A stretch of 64,000 bases of DNA from Erysipelothrix sp. HDW6A (GCF_011400295.1 NZ_CP049859.1:682001-746000), one strand, 5' to 3'. Positions 9,117 to 18,346 are shown, counted from the first letter of the stretch. Translations and numbers: made by a program. The notes: generated from the sequence alone by a model not told the origin.

Positions 9117-11114
9117 TTAGTTGTTCTTCATCTTTGCTTTTCTATTTGTAGTTGAAAAAGTAATTAATAACATCCCAACTGCAATAGTAAATATACTTGA
9201 ATATGATTGTGCAATACCTGTACTTGGTAGTTTAACAGTATCTTGATCTTCCTTTGGAGTTTCCGTAACTTCTGGAAGTTTAGGTTCTTCCGGAGTTTCA
9301 ATGACAGTTTCTTTCAGGTTCCACTTAGCAAATAGTATTGTACTTCCTTGTAATGTATCTGTATCAAAGTTCCAAGCTTTTGTGAGAGTAACATCTGAAT
9401 ACCAACCAGCAAATTCGAATCCTTCTTTAGTAGGGTTTGTAGGTTTAGTAATAAAACTGCCTTCTTTAATACCAGTCAATGGAGTAACAGGTGTTCCACC
9501 ATTGGATTCAAAGGTAACATCGTAATAGTTTATTACAGGAGCAATTGGATTCCATTTTGCATATAATGTAGTGTTTGCATTCAATGTGTCTGTATCGAAG
9601 TTCCAAGCTGATGTAAGGTCGATATTTGAATACCAACCAGCAAATTCGAATCCTTCTTTAGTAGGGTTTGCGGGTTTAGCGATGAGACTACCTTCTTCAA
9701 TGCCAGTTAATGGAGTAATAGCTGTTCCACCGTTTGATTCAAAGGTTACATCATAATAGTTGATCACAGGAGCGATAGGATTCCATTTTGCATATAATGT
9801 AGTGTTTGCATTCAATGTGTCTGTATCGAAGTTCCAAGCTGATGTAAGGTCGATATCTGAATACCAACCAGCAAATTCAAATCCTTCTTTAGTAGGGTTT
9901 GCAGGCTTAGTGATGAGACTACCTTCTTCAATTCCAGTTAATGGAGTAATAGCTGTTCCACCATTGGATTCAAAGTTTACATCATAATATTGAATTGTTC
10001 GAGTATAGTTATAATTAATAGATAATGGGTGGTTAACCATCCAGTTTTCAGCTGGGTAGTATAAATCGTGTTCAGGATTTGTAAAAGGATCGCCTGCAAT
10101 ATGAAATGGATAAGCATTGAGGATATCACTTTGTGTTGCAATAGGGTAATTTTCTGAGACAGATGCGCTTTTCCAATCACTGCTTTTACCAATAATACCA
10201 ATATTTCCACCCGAAGTCATTCCACTAGAAATACCTGGTTTTACAACAGGAGCACCGAAGTCATCGACATGATAGAATCCTGCACCAATAACACGAGATG
10301 GTAAATCATCGCTGATTGTTATCGTAGTTGATTCTTGATATACTCCATTGTTATCAAAGTAGCCGAATTCTTGTAATGTACCCGTATCACGTGAACCTGC
10401 TTTGTACGTATCTGAATACTGTCCAGCATTTTTAAGGTTGATTACTTGCCCTCGAATTCCTGAGAAAGAAGTTCCTAGGCTATATACCTTCCAAAATTCA
10501 GTTGCACTATCTATTTCTGTTTGCGTTTTTCCAGCTGGTAATGGATTCAGCATATCTTGTCGGTTCATATATTTAGCTGCTGATAATGAAAACTTCAGAA
10601 CTTCAGCAACCAAAATCTTTACGACAATAGGTTCCTCTGGATTTGTGATTGTAGGCACGAGATAAGCTGGTGAATTTAATGGTACAAGTTTATAGGTGCT
10701 AGGGACACTGGCGTTAAACTTTTCGTTGATGCTGTTAATTGATAGATAATATTCTGAAACAATATCATCATAGTCAGCATAGCCACTATCAATACCTAGT
10801 AAGGTTGAGTTGTTATAATCACCAAGATAGTATTCAATCTCAACTTTTTGTCGGTATCTAGTAATGTCTACAGATTCAAGTGCAAAGTGTTTTGATCCTG
10901 ATTCTACAGTTTCCAATGAGTTGCCTTGTTTATCAATAAGAAGATTCGTGGTTTCATCATAATTAAGTGAGACAGTTCGTGTGTCATTTAACTCTTCACT
11001 TGTAAGTGTTGCACTAATCTCCTTTGTGACTGTTTCTGCATTAATATTCATAATCTGCGGTAACATTAGGCAGACTGAAAATAATGCTAAAATCGCATAT
11101 TTAATTCTTTTCAT
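9117..11114 (-). CDS. LPxTG-anchored surface protein with three InlB B-repeats
   Basis: A 665-residue secreted wall protein. Order: signal peptide (about 1-26), an unrecognised domain of about 350 residues, three Listeria-Bacteroides (InlB B) repeats of 77 residues (FESNGGT, then EGFEFAGWYS and LYAKW in each), a Pro/Glu/Thr spacer, and a sortase signal LPSTG with a hydrophobic segment and a KAKMKNN tail. InlB B-repeats form beta-grasp-like stalks that project N-terminal domains and may bind host factors. Translation is taken from 11114, where AGGGGGA lies just upstream, rather than from 11135. The gene stands alone and is convergent with its neighbour. Confidence 0.87.
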   Translation of the reverse strand: MKRIKYAILALFSVCLMLPQIMNINAETVTKEISATLTSEELNDTRTVSLNYDETTNLLIDKQGNSLETVESGSKHFALESVDITRYRQKVEIEYYLGDYNNSTLLGIDSGYADYDDIVSEYYLSINSINEKFNASVPSTYKLVPLNSPAYLVPTITNPEEPIVVKILVAEVLKFSLSAAKYMNRQDMLNPLPAGKTQTEIDSATEFWKVYSLGTSFSGIRGQVINLKNAGQYSDTYKAGSRDTGTLQEFGYFDNNGVYQESTTITISDDLPSRVIGAGFYHVDDFGAPVVKPGISSGMTSGGNIGIIGKSSDWKSASVSENYPIATQSDILNAYPFHIAGDPFTNPEHDLYYPAENWMVNHPLSINYNYTRTIQYYDVNFESNGGTAITPLTGIEEGSLITKPANPTKEGFEFAGWYSDIDLTSAWNFDTDTLNANTTLYAKWNPIAPVINYYDVTFESNGGTAITPLTGIEEGSLIAKPANPTKEGFEFAGWYSNIDLTSAWNFDTDTLNANTTLYAKWNPIAPVINYYDVTFESNGGTPVTPLTGIKEGSFITKPTNPTKEGFEFAGWYSDVTLTKAWNFDTDTLQGSTILFAKWNLKETVIETPEEPKLPEVTETPKEDQDTVKLPSTGIAQSYSSIFTIAVGMLLITFSTTNRKAKMKNN
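9287..9979 (-). repeat. three tandem 231-bp repeats coding InlB B-repeats
   Basis: Equivalent positions recur every 231 bp exactly (for example the bases coding the start of each VTFESNGGT segment at about 9511, 9742 and 9973). The two units nearest the 5' end of the gene are nearly identical in DNA, while the one nearest the C-terminus is more diverged, which suggests recent duplication or conversion. Confidence 0.85.
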
Positions 11115-11380
11115 GAGTTCCCCCTCTGGAATCACTAAATTATATTATTATTGACAAAATAACTTGTGGTTCATTAACGAACGCAACAATATAAAGCATC
11201 CCTAAACATATGAAATTTAGTTAACATCCATGTAAAAAGAAAATATCACAATATAATAAAAAAAATATAAAGATGTTATGAACGCTAGTAAAAATTGTAA
11301 TGAATAAACATTTTTTATCTTGAAACAATGAAATAATAGTTATCTTTGAGTCGAAAACATTTACTAACAATGAGAATGTA

Positions 11381-11409
11381 TTGACTTAAATATAAATACT
11401 CGGTACTAT
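11381..11409 (+). promoter_or_regulatory. promoter of the ABC-F leader and gene
   Basis: TTGACT, a 17-base spacer, and TACTAT. The predicted transcript would start about 11416, only a few bases before the leader ribosome site. The rest of the 370-bp gap (11115-11380) is AT-rich and shows no further gene. Confidence 0.65.
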
Positions 11410-11432
11410 TAAATTAGTCAGGAGGTGTGGCA

Positions 11433-11456
11433 ATGAACAGTTCTTCAATTAATTAA
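11433..11456 (+). CDS. seven-codon leader peptide upstream of the ABC-F gene
   Basis: A start codon with an excellent ribosome site (AGGAGGTG, 11420-11427) opens the frame MNSSSIN and then stops. The real ABC-F start follows 30 bases later with its own AGGAGG. Short leader ORFs with strong ribosome sites upstream of ABC-F genes are the known arrangement for antibiotic-induced attenuation, where a drug-stalled ribosome changes downstream RNA folding. Only a weak AT-rich inverted repeat follows the leader, so the attenuator is not proved. Confidence 0.5.
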   Translation: MNSSSIN

Positions 11457-11486
11457 AACTGAATAATTAATAGGAGGAGTTTTGCC

Positions 11487-12964
11487 ATGCTTACAATACA
11501 TATCGGTGTTAAGACACCATTGGGGCGCGAACTTGTCGCGCCTTTTACTTTGTCAATCAATCACGGTGATAAGATTGCGATTATTGGTGAAGAAGGAAAC
11601 GGTAAAAGTTTATACTTAAAATCAATCTTAAATATAGCGGATCCAGAGCTCTATGTGGAACGTTCTTTAAGTCATACTAAAACAGTCTTTGGATATCTTG
11701 CACAAGATCTCAGTACAGAGATTCTTTCAATGAGTGCTCGAGAGTATCTCATTGGAGAAGAGTGGTATCGATACCAAAAACTTGATGTTTATCTGCACCA
11801 ACATTTATCTCATTTTAATGATGCTGACCTCGATCGATCGATGTCGAGTTTTTCTGGTGGAGAAAGGGTTAAGATTCAAATCATTCGTATGTTACTTCAG
11901 GATGCTGATTGTTTCTTACTGGATGAGCCTACGAACGACATCGACTTGAATACGATATTGTGGTTAGAAGATTGGATACAGGCTCAAAGTAAACCAGTCG
12001 TATTCATCTCACACGATACACGACTTCTACAGCACACAGCGAATCGGATTGTTCACTTTGAGCAAACACATCGTAAGACACGTTCAAAGATCACAGTATT
12101 CGAAGGGAGCTATGATTCTTACGTGGCGGAACGATACCAACACATTACAACTCATAATAAGAATGTTGAGAATCAACGTGCTCTTAAAGCCAAGCAGATG
12201 GATAGGTGGCGACGACTGTATCAACAGGTAGACCATAAGTTAGGGACAATATCACGTCAAGCTCCCTCAAAGGGGAGACTGTTGAAGAAAAAGATGGCAG
12301 TCGTAAAATCAATGGAGAAACGATTTGATCGAGAGAAGATTGCAGATAAGATTGATCAAGAAGAAGCAATCTCCTTAAGATTCAATGAGATGGAAGTGCT
12401 ACATCATAAGAAGTTATTAGAAATTGATGTTAAGGAACTAAAGATTGCGGGTAGGACACTTGGGCATGATTACTACCTAGATATCTATTCTCATGATAAG
12501 ATTGCGATTCTAGGTCCTAATGGCTGTGGGAAGAGTACTTTGTTGAAGCAGGTCTTTGATGATGAGTTCTTTATGCACCAGGATTATCGATTGAATCTCG
12601 ATTATAATAAGAGTCCAATAGATAACTGTATTGACCAGGGGAGTCGTGATGAACGAACACAAGTCATCAATCACTTAGGAAGTCTTAAATTCACAGAGAC
12701 TGAAATGAATACACCCATGAGAGATTTATCAGGTGGACAGAAGGCTAAGGTATCATTACTTAAGTTGGTATTAAAGAATCCACCGTACATTATCTTAGAT
12801 GAACCTACACGAAATCTTAGCCCACTGTCTCAAGATGTTATCCATACAATGCTTAAGAGCTATCGAGGGCAATTGTCTGTGTAACTCATGACCGTGCACT
12901 TATTGAAGAGGTATTTGATAGTGTCTATGAATTCACGAAAGAAGGCTTCGTAGAGCTTGACTAG
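11487..12964 (+). pseudogene. ABC-F family ATPase (ribosome protection or translation factor), frameshifted near the 3' end
   Basis: ABC-F proteins have two fused ATPase domains without membrane segments and act at the ribosome E site. Domain 1 has Walker A GEEGNGKS, signature FSGGERVKI and Walker B FLLDEPTND; a charged interdomain linker spans about residues 190-300; domain 2 has GPNGCGKST, LSGGQKAKV and IILDEPTRN. The reading frame stops at 12884, but the expected end (VTHDRALIEEVFDSVYEF...) continues in another frame from 12881 to the stop at 12964; restoring one base near 12876-12880 joins them. The loss removes the H-loop of domain 2. Whether this is a real mutation or a sequencing error is open. 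The leader peptide upstream favours an antibiotic-responsive member. Confidence 0.85.
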
Positions 12965-13031
12965 TAATGAATTATTAAGTCTTAGCTTTAAGTAAACAAG
13001 AAATATGATAGAATAAAACCAGGTGATAATT

Positions 13032-13613
13032 ATGAAACGTTGTGCATGGGCAATGCATCATGAGGAAGATATTAAGTATCATGATGAAGAATGGGGAACA
13101 CCAAATACAGATGACCGTTATTTGTTTATGATGTTGTGTCTTGAAGGACAACAAGCAGGCTTAAGCTGGATTACGATATTAAAACGTCGAGAATCCATGA
13201 AACGTGCATATGCAGAGTTTGATCCTGTGAAGCTATCTTCATTTAAAAGTGATGATGTAGATCGGCTATTAGAAGATCCTGGGATTATTCGTCATAAGCT
13301 AAAAGTAGAAGCAGTTATTTCAAATGCGAAAGCGTACTTAAAACTTATTGAAGAAACAGGGTCACTGAGTGATTATCTGTGGTCGAAAGTAGACTATCAA
13401 GCGATTGTAAATCACTATGATGATTACTCTCAAGTACCAGCACAAACTCAGTTATCGCAAGAAATTAGTAAAGATTTAAAGAAACGAGGATTCAAATTTG
13501 TGGGTCCTACAATTATCTATGCATTTATGCAAGCTGTAGGAATGGTTAATGACCATGACTCAGATTGCTTTAAAAAAGAATTGGATAAAAATGTTACTGT
13601 GAAAAGAGGGTAG
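13032..13613 (+). CDS. tag: DNA-3-methyladenine glycosylase I
   Basis: Removes 3-methyladenine from alkylated DNA as the first step of base-excision repair. The 193-residue protein is full length. It begins with CAWAMHHEEDIKYHDEEWG (typical Tag start, CxW...YHDxEWG), followed by LEGQQAGLSWITILKRRE, and ends with GPTIIYAFMQAVGMVNDH and a C-terminal Cys; the zinc ligands expected in this family (two Cys and two His) are all visible. The start at 13032 is preferred to an in-frame ATG nine bases upstream because AGGTGA then has a normal spacing. Confidence 0.93.
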   Translation: MKRCAWAMHHEEDIKYHDEEWGTPNTDDRYLFMMLCLEGQQAGLSWITILKRRESMKRAYAEFDPVKLSSFKSDDVDRLLEDPGIIRHKLKVEAVISNAKAYLKLIEETGSLSDYLWSKVDYQAIVNHYDDYSQVPAQTQLSQEISKDLKKRGFKFVGPTIIYAFMQAVGMVNDHDSDCFKKELDKNVTVKRG

Positions 13614-13618
13614 ATCGT

Positions 13619-14128
13619 ATGTTAACGTATAAAAAATTTACAGAAGAGCACATTCCAACATATTATGAGTGGAGAAATGATCCAGAGGTAGCGAAGTTTG
13701 ATCAGTCAGTATTCCTTCGTCCTATGGCTTTTGAAGAAGTTAAGGACTGGAGTCAAATAATGGTTGATGGTTTGACTTTCGTTGTTTATGATGATGAGAA
13801 ACCAATCGGAACTTGTGCATTTATGCATTTGGATAATCGTAACCGTCATGCTGAGTTAGCGATTGTGATTGGTGATAAGAACTCATGGAGTAAAGGTTAT
13901 GGAACTCAAATCATGACGCAACTATTAGAATGGGGATTTGAGGGACTTAACTTAAACCGTCTGTATCTTCATGTGTTTGGATTCAATGAACGTGCAATAG
14001 GTCTCTATAAGAAGATGGGATTCCAACACGAAGGATCCATGCGTAATATGCTCTATCGTGATGGGAAGTATCATAATTTAGAATGTTATGGACTTATGCG
14101 CGATGAATGGTTAGAAGCAAAGAAATAG
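13619..14128 (+). CDS. GNAT acetyltransferase, RimJ/RimL-like
   Basis: A 169-residue single-domain N-acetyltransferase of the RimJ/RimL type, which acetylate protein N-termini or small amines with acetyl-CoA. The acetyl-CoA loop appears as KGYGTQIMTQLLEWGFEGLNL, and the C-terminal half has the usual N-x-RAI-LYKKMGFQHEG block. It begins six bases after the tag stop and is probably cotranscribed with it. The substrate cannot be inferred. Confidence 0.86.
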   Translation: MLTYKKFTEEHIPTYYEWRNDPEVAKFDQSVFLRPMAFEEVKDWSQIMVDGLTFVVYDDEKPIGTCAFMHLDNRNRHAELAIVIGDKNSWSKGYGTQIMTQLLEWGFEGLNLNRLYLHVFGFNERAIGLYKKMGFQHEGSMRNMLYRDGKYHNLECYGLMRDEWLEAKK

Positions 14129-14130
14129 TA

Positions 14131-14166
14131 AAAAGGCTGAATGGATATCCACTCAGCCTGTTTTTA
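14131..14166. terminator. terminator between convergent genes
   Basis: AGGCTGA and TCAGCCT form a 7-bp stem around a 12-base loop; TTTTT follows on the plus strand and AAAA precedes it, so it can work in both directions. Confidence 0.75.
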
Positions 14167-14180
14167 TGAAACCGTTGTTA

Positions 14181-14582
14181 CTAGATTAATATGATACCTG
14201 GTTCAACTTCTGGTTTAGTAAAGGCAATAATACCTTCAATAAGTCCAATAATTGCTGGTATTGCTGTCCAAGAGAAAAGTAGAAAAACAATACCAACACC
14301 AATCTTTCCTGCATAGAATTTATGAGCTCCGATACAACCCAGTAAGATTCCAAGTAACCCATAGGCAATCTTATTCACAGGTTTCTTTCCTGTATAGATA
14401 TTCGTTGTATTGTAATTGGTTTGGGACTTATTAACAATGTATTCCTCACCATTCTCATAGACCTCAACGACATCATTTATCTCTGGCTTAAATGATAATG
14501 AATAATCTCGAACAGTAATAATGTCTCCATTATTCATTGCGATTGTTACAACTCCTGAATCAACTTTAATAATTTTTGGCAT
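14181..14582 (-). CDS. TM2-domain membrane protein
   Basis: A 133-residue protein. The N-terminal 60 residues are soluble and beta-rich (VTIAMNNGDIITVRDYSLSF), and the C-terminal part is a TM2 domain: two membrane segments separated by a short turn, with the diagnostic GLLGILLGCIGAHKFYAGK and an SWTAIPAIIGLIEGI second segment. TM2 proteins have no general known function. The GAGAGC ribosome site precedes the start. It is flanked by terminators and stands alone. Confidence 0.8.
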   Translation of the reverse strand: MPKIIKVDSGVVTIAMNNGDIITVRDYSLSFKPEINDVVEVYENGEEYIVNKSQTNYNTTNIYTGKKPVNKIAYGLLGILLGCIGAHKFYAGKIGVGIVFLLFSWTAIPAIIGLIEGIIAFTKPEVEPGIILI

Positions 14583-14691
14583 AATGCTCTCCTTTGTATA
14601 CTGGGCTAATTATACAAATCAAGGATATACATTCAAGGGTATCATTGGCGAACGGTTAATAATTAAGGATGACTGATGAAAACACCTCCCT

Positions 14692-14716
14692 ACACGGAAT
14701 GTAAGGAGGTATTTTT
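14692..14716. terminator. terminator-like hairpin after the TetR gene
   Basis: ACCTCC pairs with GGAGGT around a loop that can itself pair in part; on the minus strand it is followed by TTTTC, and on the plus strand by ATTTTTAA. It lies downstream of the TetR-family gene. Confidence 0.5.
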
Positions 14717-14736
14717 AAGTTAACTTTTAAAGAAAA

Positions 14737-15441
14737 CTATAGCTTGTGATAATCAATTTTTAGAATGTCTTTAGTGCTTGGTATTTTTTTTGAATCTTTA
14801 AGAATGTGGTGTTGTAGAAATTCAGTTAAGTAATCTAAAAATAAAGGTACTGCTTCTTCAGAATTTAGTCCTCTTGTGATGATTCGACTTGAAAAACCAC
14901 CATGCACAATATAACAAAAATCAATAATGTAATCTTCTTTTGACTTATCGAAGTAACCGTGTTCAAAGCAAGGAGCATATAAGAGTCTGTTTCGTGTAAC
15001 CATGTCTTGGTTAGTAACAATATTATTAACGTTCTGATTGTTGATAGGAAAAATTTCGTAATAGGACTTCAATTTTGATAGTGCAAAATTTGAGTTTTCT
15101 GAAGAGAATACATATTGATAGGCTCCAGGATTCGGAAAAGAACACTCAGCATAGAGTCTCCAAGAGAGTAATAATGTAGTGATGGGATCTAAATTCTTAC
15201 TTAATATATAATCAAATCCATTAAGATAATCTGTTACACTGTCAATCATTGCAAAAGCAACCAAGCTATCAATGTTTTCAAAGTAATTATAAATGGTAGC
15301 ACTATTGTATCCAGCTAAATCAGCTATTTTACGAATAGACAGCTTTTCAATACCTTCTTTTTCCGCAATTTGTTTTGCTGCGTCAATAAAATAACGCATA
15401 GTTCGTTGTTTTTGTAGGTTTACTTTTAATGTGGGGTTCAT
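14737..15441 (-). CDS. TetR/AcrR family transcriptional regulator
   Basis: A 234-residue dimeric repressor. The N-terminal helix-turn-helix runs about residues 14-60: YFIDAAKQIAEKEG, then LSIRKIADLAGYNSATIYNYFENIDSLVAFA, the standard TetR pattern. The C-terminal ligand-binding part is not recognisable. Translation is taken from 15441, where GGGAGA lies upstream, not from 15525. It is divergent from the betaine transporter and cyclodeaminase genes and probably represses them in response to a quaternary amine or a related metabolite; that role is inferred from position only. Confidence 0.83.
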   Translation of the reverse strand: MNPTLKVNLQKQRTMRYFIDAAKQIAEKEGIEKLSIRKIADLAGYNSATIYNYFENIDSLVAFAMIDSVTDYLNGFDYILSKNLDPITTLLLSWRLYAECSFPNPGAYQYVFSSENSNFALSKLKSYYEIFPINNQNVNNIVTNQDMVTRNRLLYAPCFEHGYFDKSKEDYIIDFCYIVHGGFSSRIITRGLNSEEAVPLFLDYLTEFLQHHILKDSKKIPSTKDILKIDYHKL

Positions 15442-15571
15442 AATATCTCCCTTTCTCAGATATATTATATCAGTTGCTCTTGCATTAAACCAAAAATACT
15501 GTGAAAAAACAATCAAATTAAACAAGCGAGAGAAAAAATCTATGATATTTCAATATATTCAAACAAAAAGA

Positions 15572-15653
15572 TTAAGAATTCTTAAAGAAACAGCTTAAAA
15601 ATAATCGATTGATTGTATAATAATCATGTGATTAGTTTGATAAATAACTAACA
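15572..15653. promoter_or_regulatory. divergent control region between the TetR gene and the BCCT transporter gene
   Basis: Contains TTAAGAATTCTTAA, a perfect 14-bp palindrome (15572-15585), a TATAAT -10 candidate (15616-15621) and TTAGTT/AACTAA as an inverted repeat around eight bases (15634-15653). Either dyad could be the TetR operator; the second sits just downstream of the -10. Confidence 0.4.
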
Positions 15654-15665
15654 AGGAGGAAAAAT

Positions 15666-17240
15666 ATGGATACACAATCCAAGAAAAAGGCAAGTATTGA
15701 TAAAGGTCTATTTTTTATTCCATTATCAATTGTTATTGTGTTTTGTGCATTAGTTGCTGTATTTCCAGATCAATCATCAGCTGCGTTTAATACTGTGTTT
15801 GGTATAATTACTGGAAATTTTGGCTGGGCTTTACAATGGTTCTTTTTAGCAAATACCTTTATTATGGTGTATTTAGCGTTCAGTAGCTATGGAAACAAAA
15901 AATTAGGAAACGAAAAACCTGAATTTAGTACACCTGTATGGCTAGGTATGTTATTTGCAGCTGGAACTTCAGGCGTAGCGATTTATTGGGGATTTAGCGA
16001 GTGGTTCCAATATGCAATTGCACCACCGTTTGATTTAGAACCACTTTCTCGTGAGGCAATGAATTATGCTTCAACTTACAGTTTCTTTCATTGGGGACCA
16101 TCAGCATATGGTCTGTATGCAACTGTAGCTGTAGTATTTGGATTTTTCTTTTTTGTAAAAAGAGAAAATACTAACCGTCCAAGTACTGCATGTGCATCTG
16201 TAATTGGTGAAAAAAATGCGAAGGGATTATTAGGGAAAATAATAGATATTGTTTATATGATGGGAATCATTGGTGCGGTTTCTGCTGCTATTGGACTTTC
16301 TACTCCATTAATTAGTGCAATTATTATGGATTTATTTAATATTGAGTACTCTTTATGGATTGATGCAGGTATATTAGTGTTCTTTACAATCTTCTTTGTC
16401 TTTGGAGTCTATGGGGGACTTCAAAAATCCATGAAATTTATTAGTAATGCTAAACTTGCTATGGTTATCGGACTGTTAGCATTTGTATTCTTAATCGGAC
16501 CAAAATCATACATGTTAAATAACTTTACAGATAGTATGGGAACTTTTGTTTCAGATTACTTCCGAATGATGATGACTACGGAACCACACTCATCTGGAAC
16601 TTTCCCTCAAGCATGGACAGTATTCTTCTTTGCATGGTGGTCAGCGTATGCTTTAAACACAGGGATCTTCTTAGCTCGTATTTCTAGAGGTAGAACAATT
16701 AAACAACTAGTATTAGGAGCAACGGGTGCTTCATGTGTTGGCTGTTGGTTACACTTCATTATTCTTGGATACTACGGAATGAATGCGTATGAAACAGGCG
16801 TAGTTAATGTGATTGAAATATTCCAAAACCAAGGTATCACTGATGCAATTATTGCAATCATAAAAACAATGCCATTCGCTACAGTTGTATTGGTAGTTAT
16901 GCTAGCAGTTATGGCTGTATCTACTGTAACTGTTATTAACAGTGCAGCCTATACACTAGCAATAGTTTCAACTAATGATCTTTCTGCAGATGAAGAACCA
17001 GGTCGCGCAAACCGTATCTTTTGGGCTATTGCCTTAGGTGGACTTGGCTTAGTGTTAATCTTCATTGGTGGCCTTGGACCAATTCAAACGATTAGTCTTT
17101 CAACAGGTATTCTCACAATGATTATTATCATAATTATTTTCATTGCATTCTTCAAATATGATGGAAAAAAATGGGATGAATACATGGAGCGTAATGAAAA
17201 GTTAGATTTAGAAAACAAAATGAAAGTTGAGAAAGAATAA
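15666..17240 (+). CDS. BCCT family transporter (betaine/carnitine/choline type)
   Basis: Imports quaternary amines such as glycine betaine, carnitine or choline, using an ion gradient. The 524-residue protein has twelve predicted membrane segments. The family signature lies in GVAIYWGFSEWFQYAIAPP and in the WTVFFFAWWSAYALNTGIFLARISRGRT stretch, which carries the aromatic binding-box residues and the BCCT G-x-F-x-A-R-x-S-x-G-R-T pattern. Ribosome site AAGGAGG. The stop codon overlaps the start of the cyclodeaminase gene (TAATG), so they are translationally coupled. Unusually, it is paired with an amino-acid cyclodeaminase homologue, which may point to use of the substrate as nutrient rather than osmoprotectant. 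Confidence 0.92.
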   Translation: MDTQSKKKASIDKGLFFIPLSIVIVFCALVAVFPDQSSAAFNTVFGIITGNFGWALQWFFLANTFIMVYLAFSSYGNKKLGNEKPEFSTPVWLGMLFAAGTSGVAIYWGFSEWFQYAIAPPFDLEPLSREAMNYASTYSFFHWGPSAYGLYATVAVVFGFFFFVKRENTNRPSTACASVIGEKNAKGLLGKIIDIVYMMGIIGAVSAAIGLSTPLISAIIMDLFNIEYSLWIDAGILVFFTIFFVFGVYGGLQKSMKFISNAKLAMVIGLLAFVFLIGPKSYMLNNFTDSMGTFVSDYFRMMMTTEPHSSGTFPQAWTVFFFAWWSAYALNTGIFLARISRGRTIKQLVLGATGASCVGCWLHFIILGYYGMNAYETGVVNVIEIFQNQGITDAIIAIIKTMPFATVVLVVMLAVMAVSTVTVINSAAYTLAIVSTNDLSADEEPGRANRIFWAIALGGLGLVLIFIGGLGPIQTISLSTGILTMIIIIIIFIAFFKYDGKKWDEYMERNEKLDLENKMKVEKE

Positions 17241-18199
17241 TGATTTATATAACAGAAGATCAGGTAAAAGAAGTTGTAAATATGCAAATGGCATTGGATG
17301 TATTCCGCCAAGCATATTTGGATAATGTTAAGGGATTAATATATACTGGTGATCGTATTGTTATGCCAATAATAGATGTGGAAAACAGTGGTCAATGGCT
17401 TACAGCTATTTCAGAAAGCAAACCATACTTTGGATCAAAATTCTCTTCTGTTTTTCCCAGCAATCTTGAGATTGGCTTACCAAGTGTAATTTCGACAATT
17501 AGTCTATACTCAAATAAAACAGGGGAATTGGAAGCGTTACTTGAAGCAAACTATCTGACAGCAATTAAAACGGGTGGTAGTGCTGGTGTAGCGACAGATA
17601 TTATGGCTCGTAAAGATGCAAATAAACTCGGTATTATCGGATCAGGATTACAAGCTTTTACACAAGTGCTAGCGATTCAAGAAGTTAGAGATTTAGAAGA
17701 GTTATATGTATATGATATTAAACCAGAATTTGTAGATGGTTTCATTGAGAGAATTAAGAAGGTTCAAAATAGACCCTATAAAATTATTGCTGCCAAATCA
17801 GCAGATGAATGTGTGTCATCATCAGATATTATCTGTACATGTACAACCTCACATAAGCCTGTATTTAGCGCATCTGCAGTTAAGGCAGGAACTCATGTAA
17901 ACGCAATTGGATCTTTTACTCCTTATATGCAAGAAATAGAAGATGAGTTAGTTGTGAAATCAAGTAGAATTATTACTGAACATGTTGACGGCTTATGGGC
18001 TGCAGCAGGTGATATTATCATACCTTTAGAAAAAGGCTTAATCACTAAAGATAAAGTAGTGGGATCCGTTGGGGATGTTTTAGCAGGTACAGTTAAAGCT
18101 CGCCATAATGATGAAGAAATTACACTTTATGAAAGTGTTGGATCATGTGTACTTGATGTGGCGATTGCGATTGCGACATTTGAAGAATTGAATAAGTAG
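17240..18199 (+). CDS. ornithine cyclodeaminase / mu-crystallin family protein
   Basis: NAD(P)-dependent family that includes ornithine cyclodeaminase, alanine dehydrogenases and imine reductases. The 319 residues cover the whole family length. Visible are the substrate-binding ESKPYFGSKF segment, TAIKTGGSAGVATDIMARKD, the dinucleotide motif GIIGSGLQAFTQ (about residues 130-142), VNAIGSFTPYMQEI and the C-terminal ESVGSCVLDVAIA. It is coupled to the BCCT transporter and controlled by the same upstream region; the natural substrate may be a product of the imported amine, which is speculation. Confidence 0.87.
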   Translation: MIYITEDQVKEVVNMQMALDVFRQAYLDNVKGLIYTGDRIVMPIIDVENSGQWLTAISESKPYFGSKFSSVFPSNLEIGLPSVISTISLYSNKTGELEALLEANYLTAIKTGGSAGVATDIMARKDANKLGIIGSGLQAFTQVLAIQEVRDLEELYVYDIKPEFVDGFIERIKKVQNRPYKIIAAKSADECVSSSDIICTCTTSHKPVFSASAVKAGTHVNAIGSFTPYMQEIEDELVVKSSRIITEHVDGLWAAAGDIIIPLEKGLITKDKVVGSVGDVLAGTVKARHNDEEITLYESVGSCVLDVAIAIATFEELNK

Positions 18200-18227
18200 T
18201 TCAAATACTTAATTAATCTTAAGAGAT

Positions 18228-18265
18228 AAGAGTTGGTTGAAGAAATTTGATCAACTCTTTTTTTG
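18228..18265 (+). terminator. intrinsic terminator of the transporter-cyclodeaminase operon
   Basis: AAGAGTTG pairs with CAACTCTT around a 16-base loop and is followed by seven T. Confidence 0.8.
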
Positions 18266-18291
18266 TATTGCGGATTATAATCATTTATATA

Positions 18292-18322
18292 AAAAACTCC
18301 GTCTTTGTAAAAACGGAGTTAA
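18292..18322 (-). terminator. intrinsic terminator of the J-domain/zinc-ribbon operon
   Basis: AACTCCGT and ACGGAGTT form an 8-bp stem; read on the minus strand it is followed by TTTTTTAT. It is the terminator for the genes at 18347-19240. Confidence 0.75.
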
Positions 18323-18346
18323 GAGTTTTAAAATATATAAATACAT

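Noticed and set aside
9301..9987. Plus-strand ORFs opposite the InlB-repeat gene
   Set aside because: They repeat with the same 231-bp period as the real gene on the other strand and lack ribosome sites, so they are shadows.
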